A stretch of DNA of 64,000 nt, from contig NZ_CP073745.1 of assembly GCF_024397975.1 (NCBI RefSeq), positions 2,258,501 to 2,322,500 on the forward strand, in the 5' to 3' direction. A program made the translations under genes and the position numbers. Origin of the DNA: Bacterioplanoides sp. SCSIO 12839 (GTDB lineage: Bacteria > Pseudomonadota > Gammaproteobacteria > Pseudomonadales > Oceanobacteraceae). Position 1 is the first letter of the stretch, and every line of letters starts with the position of its first letter. Under the pieces are notes generated by a model, which worked only from the letters and a program-made list of their open reading frames with translations, was not told the DNA's origin and did no database searches. Positions 1-7,389 of this stretch are shown piece by piece.

Positions 1-446
1 GAATGGTCACTCAAACCATCGGTATCGCTAACCATCTTCATCAGGGTCTTGCCCTGCAGCAGGTATAACTGCTTCATGTAGTCGAAAACCGGGTTTTGCG
101 TCCACTGATCATCCTTAAAGCGCTTATCACCTTTTTCAGGGGCAATCACCGGATCAACCTCTTTGCCCATAAAGCGCAATGCTGTCTGCTGAAACAGCTC
201 TTGCTGTTTTTTCAGCATATCCATTTGGTCGGCAACAATTTTTTCCGGATGAGTCAGCATCGCTTCGCCCATCTCGCGCATGGATTCGGTAAAGTCCGTC
301 ATTACCGAAGCAGCCGGATCCTCAGCTGTGGTTTGGCGTGCTGCCAGCTTTTCCCATAAACGGCCATATTGTTCAGTCGCTTGACCGGCCATTTCATAAA
401 AATCTTTCACTGCTGTTTCCATGCTCTCGGTCGACAGCCCTTTCAT
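1..446 (-). CDS. phaC: Class I poly(3-hydroxyalkanoate) synthase, N-terminal part (cut by window edge)
   Basis: This enzyme polymerises (R)-3-hydroxyacyl-CoA into storage polyester on granules. Only about 148 codons from the start are present; the gene runs off the left edge, so the catalytic Cys-Asp-His domain is not visible. The translated segment DDQWTQNPVFDYMKQLYLL (about residues 114-132) is the hallmark of the PhaC N-terminal domain, followed by a Gly-Lys segment typical of the family. The ATG at 446 is preceded by AAAGGTGGAG, which fixes the start. A phasin gene lies upstream on the same strand, with a terminator between the two, so phaC probably has its own promoter or depends on read-through. 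Family assignment is firm; substrate chain length cannot be judged from this part. Confidence 0.93.
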   Translation of the reverse strand, partial: MKGLSTESMETAVKDFYEMAGQATEQYGRLWEKLAARQTTAEDPAASVMTDFTESMREMGEAMLTHPEKIVADQMDMLKKQQELFQQTALRFMGKEVDPVIAPEKGDKRFKDDQWTQNPVFDYMKQLYLLQGKTLMKMVSDTDGLSDH

Positions 447-502
447 ACTCCACCTTTCTCTTTACCGGTTGGCAAACCATTCTGTTGCCACAAAAATTCA
501 GC

Positions 503-540
503 AATAAAAAAGGCCACCAGAATCAGCAATCCGGGCGGCC
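503..540 (-). terminator. Rho-independent terminator after phasin gene
   Basis: On the minus strand a 7-bp stem (GGCCGCC with GGTGGCC, one G-U pair) is followed by TTTTTTATT. It lies 25 bases past the phasin stop codon and would separate the abundant phasin transcript from phaC. Confidence 0.7.
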
Positions 541-565
541 CGTTAAAGCAACGCAACGTATTTTG

Positions 566-955
566 TTACGCAGCTTTCGTTTTACCAGCAGGCTTAGCAG
601 CTGTCGTCGTGGTTGCAGCAGCAGAAGTGCGTGCTTCTTCCATCAGGGTTTCAACCTGAGATTTGAATTCCATTGCCATATCAGACATTGCTTTAGCATC
701 GTCCATAATTTTCTTGTTCAGAGAACTGGCAACTTCAGCCTGAGCAGCAGTAAAAGAACGCATTGTGTCAGCATCTTTTACTTCAGACGCTTTTTTCATC
801 TGATCCAGACTCAGGTCTGCATAAGATTTGATAGCGTTCAGTTGGAACTCGGTCATTTTTTCCACGTTCTCAACAAACAGGCTGTTGAACTTGGTCATAG
901 GCGAGTACATGGTTTTAGCCTGCTCAGCAAATGCGTTCAGGATATTCTCTTGCAT
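566..955 (-). CDS. phaP: Phasin family protein (PHA granule coat)
   Basis: Phasins are small amphipathic proteins that coat PHA granules and control their number and size. The 129-residue product is predicted almost wholly helical, has no signal peptide, and carries the Phasin_2-type pattern: an N-terminal aromatic and hydrophobic helix (residues 1-45), a central Ala/Met-rich coiled segment, and an Ala-Thr-Lys-rich tail (residues 110-129). Length and composition fit gammaproteobacterial phasins. AAGGAG lies eight bases before the ATG. The gene is next to phaC on the same strand, which strongly supports the assignment. A possible sigma-54-type promoter lies about 80 bases upstream and a terminator follows the gene. 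Confidence 0.9.
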   Translation of the reverse strand: MQENILNAFAEQAKTMYSPMTKFNSLFVENVEKMTEFQLNAIKSYADLSLDQMKKASEVKDADTMRSFTAAQAEVASSLNKKIMDDAKAMSDMAMEFKSQVETLMEEARTSAAATTTTAAKPAGKTKAA

Positions 956-1253
956 GGTCTTGCTCCTTCAAGGTTTAACAAAAAGTCTACTAGCTGAATT
1001 GCTTACTCAATAGTAGTGGAATTTATCTTACAGTTGCATGACATCCGCCACTTAAAGTAACACTTTTTTGATTAAAATCAGCCTTTATTATTACAACTTG
1101 ACTGCAATGGTAACAATCAAAAAAAACTGATTTTTTTCACCTGAAAAACTGGCTTTTTTTGTCCTATGGTCTACGCATTTATTGCCAAATAATAAGAGCG
1201 TTTAATTTAAAGAAATTAATTAACACTAATGTAATTAGTTAATTTTATTAACA
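956..1253. other. AT-rich leader and intergenic region upstream of phasin gene
   Basis: About 300 bases without a credible gene. It contains the phasin ribosome site (AAGGAG), long A and T tracts (about 1117-1160), and a 6-bp inverted repeat ACTAAT-GTA-ATTAGT near 1226-1240 just past the stop of the upstream small gene. The tracts may bend DNA or bind nucleoid proteins; this is inference. Confidence 0.5.
1035..1050 (-). promoter_or_regulatory. Possible sigma-54 (-24/-12) promoter for the phasin gene
   Basis: On the minus strand the sequence TGGCGGATGTCATGCA keeps the GG-N10-GC spacing of sigma-54 promoters and matches 8 of 12 defined consensus positions. It would start transcription about 70 bases before the phaP ATG. 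A sigma-70 alternative (TTGAGT, 15 bases, TAGACT) lies further downstream, so the call is tentative. Confidence 0.3.
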
Positions 1254-1505
1254 CTATTTTTCCTGATCCGCTGAATTAGCTCCTGACATCATATTGAACA
1301 TCATATTCTGAAATTGCCCCATGGCACTCATCCCTTCTTTCATCATTGGCTGATACAACGACAGCGGGTCGTAACCCTCTTCTCCTGACTGCATTTTCTC
1401 GAGCATCTGGTTAAACAGCTCCTGTTGAAACTGCTGCACATCCGGTAGACCCATCACCCGACGAAACTCATCCGGCGTCATATCAAAAGTCACATTTATC
1501 TTCAT
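1254..1505 (-). CDS. Small DUF6489-like protein
   Basis: An 83-residue acidic protein with no signal peptide or membrane segment. The opening MKINVTFDMTPDEFRR and the following GLPDV motif resemble the DUF6489 family of small proteobacterial proteins of unknown function. The second half is very rich in Met, Gln and Phe (for example FQNMMFNMM), which suggests an amphipathic interface. I chose the ATG at 1505 over an in-frame TTG at 1547 because family members begin at this motif. It lies 47 bases downstream of the MFS gene on the same strand and upstream of the phasin gene. A granule-related role is only a guess from position. Confidence 0.65.
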   Translation of the reverse strand: MKINVTFDMTPDEFRRVMGLPDVQQFQQELFNQMLEKMQSGEEGYDPLSLYQPMMKEGMSAMGQFQNMMFNMMSGANSADQEK

Positions 1506-1552
1506 TATTAATTTCCCGTCAAAAATGAATTCACTTCCAGTAAACAAAATAG

Positions 1553-2713
1553 CTATTCATCCGGCCGCAATCCAGCCCAACTTATCAGTAATGCTATTAA
1601 TGCAACAAACGCACTGATTATAAATACCTGATCACCCGACAGACTGTTCCACAAAAGACCACACCCCCAGGCTCCAATCGCCCCCCCCAAGCCAAAGCCG
1701 ATACTGGAATACAGTGCCTGCCCACGAGCCTGAGTTTCTGCTGAGAAATAATGCTGCACATAACGCATCGCCACAGCATGCATAACCCCAAAGCTAAAAG
1801 CATGCATCACCTGCGCCAGTAACAAGATAGCCAGCACATCAATGAATTCAGCAATCATCAGCCAGCGTATTGCAGTAATCGCTAAACTGAGCAGAATCCA
1901 ACCACGCCAACTTAGCCAATGCATCAATCGATGAAATTGCCAGAATAGAATCACTTCAGCAAACACACCCAGCGACCATAAAAACCCAATGCCGGTTTTG
2001 CTGTACCCTGCCGCTTCAAGATAAATACTAAAGAAGGTGTAATAGGCGCCATGACTCACCTGCAACAGAATGGTCATCACAATAAATATCAGCACCGGGC
2101 GCTGCATCACCTGTGTCAGAAACGTCTGATCATCGCTTGCCGCTTTACGGGTACGAAAGCGCCCGGAACGGAACAACAAGCTATTGAGTAAAATCAGAAC
2201 CATCACCAGCAACATCATCGTTGGTAACCACTGAATCCCCACCTGCTCAAATAACCAGCCCAAAGCAAGTACAACCACAATAAAACCCAGCGACCCCCAA
2301 ACCCGAATACGGGAGTAATCATCAATGCGGTTTTTCAGCGATTGCATGGTGATGGTTTCGTATTGCGGCAACATCGCCGCCCAAAAGAAGCCATAGGCCA
2401 CCATCACCAGCAACATGGCAACAAAACTGTTTGCCCACCACACGGCACTGAAACACACGGCCGTCATCAGCCCGGAGACGCGCACCATGCTAATAGGAGA
2501 AGAGAAATAACCCGCCCACCAGGCCCAGAGGTTGGGTGCCACAATACGCACCCCGGCAAATGCCGCCATCAGGCTGCCAATCTCTAAAGCGGAAAAGGAT
2601 CGATATTGAAGATACAAGCCCCAGAACGGAGCGATGCAACCCAACAGGGCAAAATACAGGAAGTAGAAGCCGGACAAGCGACGATAAGGAATATCAGACG
2701 GCGTATTGTTCAT
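1553..2713 (-). CDS. MFS transporter (HcaT/MFS_1-like family)
   Basis: A 386-residue inner-membrane protein with about twelve hydrophobic segments, the usual size of a single-domain major facilitator. The N-terminal pattern (YFALLGCIAPFWGLYLQ, then GSLMAAFAGVRIVAPNLWAW) resembles the HcaT-like subgroup annotated as phenylpropionate or nucleoside-type permeases. A basic loop between the two six-helix halves is present near residue 190 (RSGRFRTRKA). The gene follows aroC on the same strand with a 36-base gap, so the two may be cotranscribed. Substrate cannot be predicted from sequence; an aromatic acid would fit the neighbour but this is inference. Confidence 0.8.
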   Translation of the reverse strand: MNNTPSDIPYRRLSGFYFLYFALLGCIAPFWGLYLQYRSFSALEIGSLMAAFAGVRIVAPNLWAWWAGYFSSPISMVRVSGLMTAVCFSAVWWANSFVAMLLVMVAYGFFWAAMLPQYETITMQSLKNRIDDYSRIRVWGSLGFIVVVLALGWLFEQVGIQWLPTMMLLVMVLILLNSLLFRSGRFRTRKAASDDQTFLTQVMQRPVLIFIVMTILLQVSHGAYYTFFSIYLEAAGYSKTGIGFLWSLGVFAEVILFWQFHRLMHWLSWRGWILLSLAITAIRWLMIAEFIDVLAILLLAQVMHAFSFGVMHAVAMRYVQHYFSAETQARGQALYSSIGFGLGGAIGAWGCGLLWNSLSGDQVFIISAFVALIALLISWAGLRPDE

Positions 2714-2749
2714 CGTACTGAGATAACTTCTTATCGTCGCCGCAGCGAA

Positions 2750-3859
2750 TTAATCGTCGCTGACAGAAGCAGAAATAACCGGCGTTTCACACTGCACATC
2801 GGCATTCTGTGCACGATGACGCAGCAGGTGATCGATTAATACAATTGCCATCATGGCTTCTGCGATTGGCGTGGCACGAATACCCACACACGGGTCATGA
2901 CGGCCTTTGGTCACCACTTCAATCTCGTTACCATCACTGTCAATCGAGCGACCCGGAATGGTGATACTGGACGTTGGCTTCAACGCCATATGGGCAATGA
3001 TGTCCTGTCCGGTTGAAATGCCACCAACAATGCCACCCGCATGATTGCTTAAAAAGCCATCCGGTGTCATTTCATCACGATGCTCGGTGCCTTTCTGGTC
3101 GATGCAGTCAAAGCCATCACCAATTTCAACACCTTTCACCGCATTGATGCTCATCAAAGCATGAGCCAGTTCTGCATCCAAACGATCAAAAATCGGTTCG
3201 CCCAGTCCCGGCAACATACCAGATGCCACAACGCTGATTTTGGCACCGACGGAGTTTTGTTCTTTACGCAGCGCATCCATGTAGCTTTCCATCTCAGACA
3301 CTTTGCTGGCATCCGGGCAGAAAAACGGGTTGTTCGCTACTTCATTCCAATCGAAATTAGCGTCATCGATTTTAATCGGCCCAAGTTGCGATAAATAACC
3401 ACGTACCTCAATACCCTTCGCCGCCAGTACCTTTTTAGCAATGGCACCGGCAGCCACACGCATCGCGGTTTCACGGGCAGAAGAACGACCGCCGCCACGG
3501 TAATCACGGAAACCATATTTCTGGGTATAGGCATAATCCGCGTGGGCCGGGCGGAAGGTTTTGGCAATATTGGAATAGTCTTTAGAGCGCTGATCGGTAT
3601 TTTCAATCAGCAGACCAATGGAGGTTCCGGTGGTTTTGCCTTCAAACACCCCCGACAGAATTTTCACCTGATCCGGTTCACGGCGCTGAGTGGTGAACTT
3701 TGAGGTGCCCGGCTTGCGGCGATCAAGGTCCGCCTGCAGATCGGCTTCGGTCAACTCAATACCCGGAGGGCAGCCATCAATAATGGCACCCAATGCCAGG
3801 CCATGACTTTCACCAAAGGTGGTTACGGTAAAACTTTTGCCGAAGGTATTTCCAGACAT
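2750..3859 (-). CDS. aroC: Chorismate synthase
   Basis: This enzyme removes phosphate from 5-enolpyruvylshikimate-3-phosphate to make chorismate, the last shikimate step, using reduced FMN. The 369-residue length is standard. Family signatures seen are GESHG near residue 17, the [15 protein letters not shown] segment near residue 47, the [11 protein letters not shown] motif around residue 121, GGISTGQDI near residue 279 and [10 protein letters not shown] near residue 318. The order prmB-aroC-MFS is common in pseudomonads and relatives. A short hairpin (3914-3940) lies between it and prmB, so aroC may be partly uncoupled from the upstream gene. Confidence 0.97.
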   Translation of the reverse strand: MSGNTFGKSFTVTTFGESHGLALGAIIDGCPPGIELTEADLQADLDRRKPGTSKFTTQRREPDQVKILSGVFEGKTTGTSIGLLIENTDQRSKDYSNIAKTFRPAHADYAYTQKYGFRDYRGGGRSSARETAMRVAAGAIAKKVLAAKGIEVRGYLSQLGPIKIDDANFDWNEVANNPFFCPDASKVSEMESYMDALRKEQNSVGAKISVVASGMLPGLGEPIFDRLDAELAHALMSINAVKGVEIGDGFDCIDQKGTEHRDEMTPDGFLSNHAGGIVGGISTGQDIIAHMALKPTSSITIPGRSIDSDGNEIEVVTKGRHDPCVGIRATPIAEAMMAIVLIDHLLRHRAQNADVQCETPVISASVSDD

Positions 3860-3913
3860 ACTTCTATCAACTCACTGCAAACTTATATTCTGTCGTTATA
3901 TTCTGAATCGTCC

Positions 3914-3940
3914 GATCAGGCTGCTACTTTATGCCTGATC
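3914..3940. other. Hairpin in prmB-aroC spacer
   Basis: A perfect 8-bp stem (GATCAGGC and GCCTGATC) with an 11-base loop and no T-run. Two direct copies of TTATATTCTG lie just beside it (about 3880-3906). It could be an attenuator or mRNA-stability element between prmB and aroC; function is inferred. Confidence 0.4.
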
Positions 3941-3967
3941 TATTCTGTGCCCGATTTACTGCTCGCC

Positions 3968-4903
3968 TTATAAGGCATCAAGGTCTTTTGCGTGTAATAC
4001 AAACACACCGTGGCCGCCGCGTTCAAATTCCTGCCACTGAAACGGCAACTGCGGATACGCATCCGCCAGTGCAGGCCAGCTATTGCCCACTTCAACCACC
4101 AGCACACCATCATCGGTTAAATGATCACACGCCTGTTTTAACATAATCCGCACCAGGTCCAGACCATCGTTGCCCGCGGCTAGCGCCAGCTCCGGTTCAT
4201 GGTGAAACTCATCTGGTAGGCACGCCATATCATCGGCATCCACATACGGTGGATTCGACACAATCAGGTCATAACGCCCATGCGCCGCTGAGAATAAATC
4301 CGACTGTAACGCCACCACCCGGTCGTGAACTTCCAGGCGCTGAATATTTTCCTCGGCAACCGCCAACGCATCAAAAGAGATATCCAATAGCTCCACCTGC
4401 GCGTCCGGAAACTGCATCGCGCAGGCAATACCGATACAACCGCTGCCCGTGCATAAATCCATAATGCGCTTTGGCTGATGTTGCAGCCAGGGCTGAAAGT
4501 TAGTCTCAATCAGCTCGGCAATTGGCGAGCGGGGAATCAACACCCGCTCATCCACCAGATACGGCAAGCCGCAGAACCAGGCTTCACCGACCAAATACGG
4601 CGCTGGTACGCGTTGCTCAATGCGAGTCACCAACAGAGATACCACGGTTTCGCGCTCACTGCGGGTTAAGCGACAGTCGCGCCACTGATCAGCCTGATTC
4701 CAGGGCAGCCCTAATGCATGGGTTACCAGCAGTACCGATTCATCCTGCGGGTTATCTGTGCCATGACCAAAATAAATGCCCGCTTCCGCCATACGGCTCA
4801 CCGACCAACGCACCAAATCCTGCACTGTAAGCAGCTGCTCAATGGCTTCAACGGCTTGTTGCTGAAGGGAAAGATCATCGCTCTGAGGTTCGAGTACAGA
4901 CAC
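3968..4903 (-). CDS. prmB: Ribosomal protein L3 N5-glutamine methyltransferase
   Basis: PrmB methylates a glutamine of ribosomal protein L3 using S-adenosylmethionine. The 311-residue product has an N-terminal helical domain (residues 15-100), the Rossmann motif [12 protein letters not shown] near residue 137 and the catalytic NPPYVD signature near residue 206, diagnostic of N5-glutamine methyltransferases. The [10 protein letters not shown] segment supports PrmB over PrmC. I prefer the GTG at 4903 because CAGGA sits six bases upstream; a GTG eight codons earlier lacks a ribosome site. It is upstream of aroC on the same strand. Confidence 0.93.
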   Translation of the reverse strand: MSVLEPQSDDLSLQQQAVEAIEQLLTVQDLVRWSVSRMAEAGIYFGHGTDNPQDESVLLVTHALGLPWNQADQWRDCRLTRSERETVVSLLVTRIEQRVPAPYLVGEAWFCGLPYLVDERVLIPRSPIAELIETNFQPWLQHQPKRIMDLCTGSGCIGIACAMQFPDAQVELLDISFDALAVAEENIQRLEVHDRVVALQSDLFSAAHGRYDLIVSNPPYVDADDMACLPDEFHHEPELALAAGNDGLDLVRIMLKQACDHLTDDGVLVVEVGNSWPALADAYPQLPFQWQEFERGGHGVFVLHAKDLDAL

Positions 4904-5058
4904 CGGGATTCCTGTTGATTGGATCACTGAAAAGCGCGCTAGTGTACCTTGTTTGCCCTAACAACGCACTTTCGCTATCAGCAAGTTCCGCTCAATAGCT
5001 ATCGGTGGTATATCGATCAAAATCCGGAGCTTTTATAAGAAGAGTCCCAGGTAGAATC

Positions 5059-6084
5059 TTATCTCTGCCCCAAACCATACAAACTGCTGGCGCCCTTCTG
5101 CTCAAACGCATCCAACGCTTCACTGGCAATATGGCGGCCTAAACGAATCATCTCGTCAGCGCGATAAAACTCATAAAATTCACAACAGGTTGCAGGAACC
5201 CGCATCAGTAAATCGGGTTGATACCCGGCAGTTTTAAAGCCGGAAAGTGAAGCCTGCATCACTTCAAACATCTGATTCAGAATTTCCAGCTTGCCCAGAT
5301 TCTCTTGAGCCAGGCCAGTAGCCTTGGCATCTTTTTCAGCGGCTTTGTTATTATCAAAGCGATCCAGAATGGCTCCGGCTTTACCAATGGCACTGTTCAC
5401 TACGCTATCAAACCAGTCGCTTTTCTGCTCGGCACTGGGCTGGGGTTCCGGAGCAAAGTCCGCTGGCATGGGAATATCGGCATTCAGATCGACCGCCATA
5501 ATAAAGTCCGCATGTGCTGAAACACAGGGCGCTATTGGTAGCGGGTTTAACACCCCGCCATCCACCAGCATACGACCATTGCTGATTACCGGTGTCAGTA
5601 AGCTGGGAATGGCCGCTGACGCACGAATGGCTTCATTTAAAGAACCCTTCTGAAACCACAATTCTTTTTTATGCGTCAGATCCGTAGCGACGGCTGTAAA
5701 TGGCAACTTGAGATCTTCAATTTGTACACCTTCAAGCAGATCATCCAAGGTGTTAAAAACGCGGTCACCGCGGATAGCCGCATTCGAGGTGAGTGAAAAG
5801 TCCGCCAGCTTCAGAACTTTCAGGTAGGTCAGTTCTGATACCCATTGACGCAGGGTTTCTAAACGCCCTGCAGCGTAAAAGCCACCAACAATTGCCCCCA
5901 TGCTGCAGCCAGAGACAGAAATAATGTCATATCCTCGCGACACAATTTCATCAATTACACCGATATGGGTATACCCTCTCGCTCCTCCACTTCCCAAACA
6001 CAATGACACCGTTTTAACTGGCTGCTGCGGATCGGAAAGTGTCGCCGCCTCAGAAGAAGATTGTGATGTTATGTCTGAATTCAT
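5059..6084 (-). CDS. Patatin-like phospholipase (RssA/YchK type)
   Basis: A cytoplasmic serine lipid acyl hydrolase of the bacterial patatin family. The oxyanion loop GSGGARGYTHIGV (about residue 30) and the nucleophile elbow GCSMG (about residue 60) are intact, and the catalytic Asp motif DGGVLNPLP appears near residue 170. A longer C-terminal region (residues 210-341) is Ala/Lys/Asp-rich and not recognised. I chose the ATG at 6084, which has AGGA seven bases upstream; an ATG five codons earlier overlaps the stop of the preceding gene by one base. It is probably cotranscribed with the DUF4892 gene upstream. Physiological lipid substrate is unknown. Confidence 0.9.
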   Translation of the reverse strand: MNSDITSQSSSEAATLSDPQQPVKTVSLCLGSGGARGYTHIGVIDEIVSRGYDIISVSGCSMGAIVGGFYAAGRLETLRQWVSELTYLKVLKLADFSLTSNAAIRGDRVFNTLDDLLEGVQIEDLKLPFTAVATDLTHKKELWFQKGSLNEAIRASAAIPSLLTPVISNGRMLVDGGVLNPLPIAPCVSAHADFIMAVDLNADIPMPADFAPEPQPSAEQKSDWFDSVVNSAIGKAGAILDRFDNNKAAEKDAKATGLAQENLGKLEILNQMFEVMQASLSGFKTAGYQPDLLMRVPATCCEFYEFYRADEMIRLGRHIASEALDAFEQKGASSLYGLGQR

Positions 6085-6098
6085 ATCAACATCCTGCA

Positions 6099-6995
6099 TT
6101 AACGCTGCGGCCAGAAAACATAGCGTAATCTGGGCTCCAGGCCAGAATCCGGTGCCGGACTCAAAGCTCCCTGCCCCAGAATATTTAACTCATTCTGTCC
6201 GTTATAGGTGGCCACACGTAATTGTTTCGCCAAACGTTCAGAACAACGCAGGTTATCGCCCATCTGGCTGGCATCGTAACAATGCACCATTAAATAAAGG
6301 CGTCGTTTATCGCTGGCCGACAACTCCTGAAGTACGGTGATCAGATTACTACTGGCTTCCGTCTGCAATGTTCCGTTCTCAACCATCAAACCGGGCAACC
6401 AACCGGCATTCTGGCGTAACGCCGCCCGGATCTGAGACTGGGTTACACGCTGTAAGCTGACTTCCTCAGTGGTATCAAAACGATCCAGCGCCACATAGAC
6501 CTGACCGGAGCCACGCTGAACAACATACGCAACCCATACCCGATTCAAGCTATTTTCGGTTGTTTGCAGTGCCGCCCAATAGCGTTGATTAGCCTCACGT
6601 CCAACCAGACGACTATTATCAAATACATCATTAGCCCAAAAATGACTGCTGCCACAATCCAGCCCACGGCACTGATACAATTTTTCCAGCGGTTGAAACT
6701 GAGCGGCAAAATAATCGCTGACTTCATCCAGAGAAAATTCCGGCGCCACCGCCCAATAACGTCGCCATAACTGACCACTTAAACGTTTTTCCTGCTCACC
6801 ATACGTCGTAGCACGGGTGCGCTTGAGTTCGGACAAAACTAATCGGTAGTGATTCACATCCGACTGACTGTCTTGTAATAACTGCGCAGGTTGAAACGCT
6901 TCAACCGACACAGGTACATCTGCATGTAGATTCACACTCAATGTACTCATGCTCAATGCACTTAAAACCAATGCAACAATCCGGGTGATGCTCAT
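6099..6995 (-). CDS. DUF4892-type secreted protein
   Basis: A 298-residue exported protein. Residues 1-25 form a signal peptide (basic start, hydrophobic core, LHA cleavage site). The mature part resembles DUF4892 proteins: an N-terminal region beginning after the signal, a central beta-rich part with YVALDRF, and a C-terminal OmpA-like segment ending in the family-type close YVFWPQR. Four Cys (two at CRGLDC, later HCYDAS and LRCSE) could form periplasmic disulfides. The ATG at 6995 is preferred over an upstream TTG. The stop is 14 bases before the patatin start, so the two genes likely form an operon. Function is unknown; an envelope role is inferred. Confidence 0.78.
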   Translation of the reverse strand: MSITRIVALVLSALSMSTLSVNLHADVPVSVEAFQPAQLLQDSQSDVNHYRLVLSELKRTRATTYGEQEKRLSGQLWRRYWAVAPEFSLDEVSDYFAAQFQPLEKLYQCRGLDCGSSHFWANDVFDNSRLVGREANQRYWAALQTTENSLNRVWVAYVVQRGSGQVYVALDRFDTTEEVSLQRVTQSQIRAALRQNAGWLPGLMVENGTLQTEASSNLITVLQELSASDKRRLYLMVHCYDASQMGDNLRCSERLAKQLRVATYNGQNELNILGQGALSPAPDSGLEPRLRYVFWPQR

Positions 6996-7115
6996 TAACG
7001 ACTGCCTGTTCAAAATGACGCTGTGGAACTTAACCCACAGTCTGTCATCAAATCCTCATACTGCCTATACTGGCCAGAGCGATATATTCATTTTTTTACG
7101 CTTCAGGAGAACAAC

Positions 7116-7319
7116 ATGTCTGACCCGAGATGCCCAAAATGTGACTGTGAAGGCATTGATCATTTTGCATCCAAACCCAGCAAAGAAACCGCCAAAAACG
7201 GCACCCCTTGGTTTTATGTGGTGTATTGCGATCAGTGTGGACACGTTCATGACATCATCAGCAAACACTCTTTCAGCGCCAATCAATCTGCATTTGTGAT
7301 GCCTGACTTGCGCCGTTGA
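7116..7319 (+). CDS. 67-residue zinc-ribbon-type protein
   Basis: A small soluble protein with two CxxC knuckles, CPKC at residues 6-9 and CDQC at residues 38-41, plus a further Cys at 11 and two His after the second knuckle (GHVH). This spacing fits a zinc ribbon. CAGGAGA lies five bases before the ATG, giving a confident start; a longer upstream reading frame lacks a ribosome site. It stands alone on the plus strand between a minus-strand secreted-protein gene and a plus-strand lipoprotein gene. I do not recognise a characterised family; nucleic-acid binding or redox sensing are possibilities. Confidence 0.72.
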   Translation: MSDPRCPKCDCEGIDHFASKPSKETAKNGTPWFYVVYCDQCGHVHDIISKHSFSANQSAFVMPDLRR

Positions 7320-7389
7320 TTCCGCGCAGACAATTATTTGTTACACTCGCTCGCTTTGAATTATTGACACCATTCTTTGACGAGTGAAT

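Noticed and set aside
338-997. Long plus-strand open frame over the phasin gene
   Set aside because: It lies opposite phaP, has no ribosome site and no recognisable sequence; it is a coding shadow.
1105-1160. A/T tracts as rho-independent terminators
   Set aside because: Stems are only A-T runs without GC; they read better as a bent or AT-rich upstream element.
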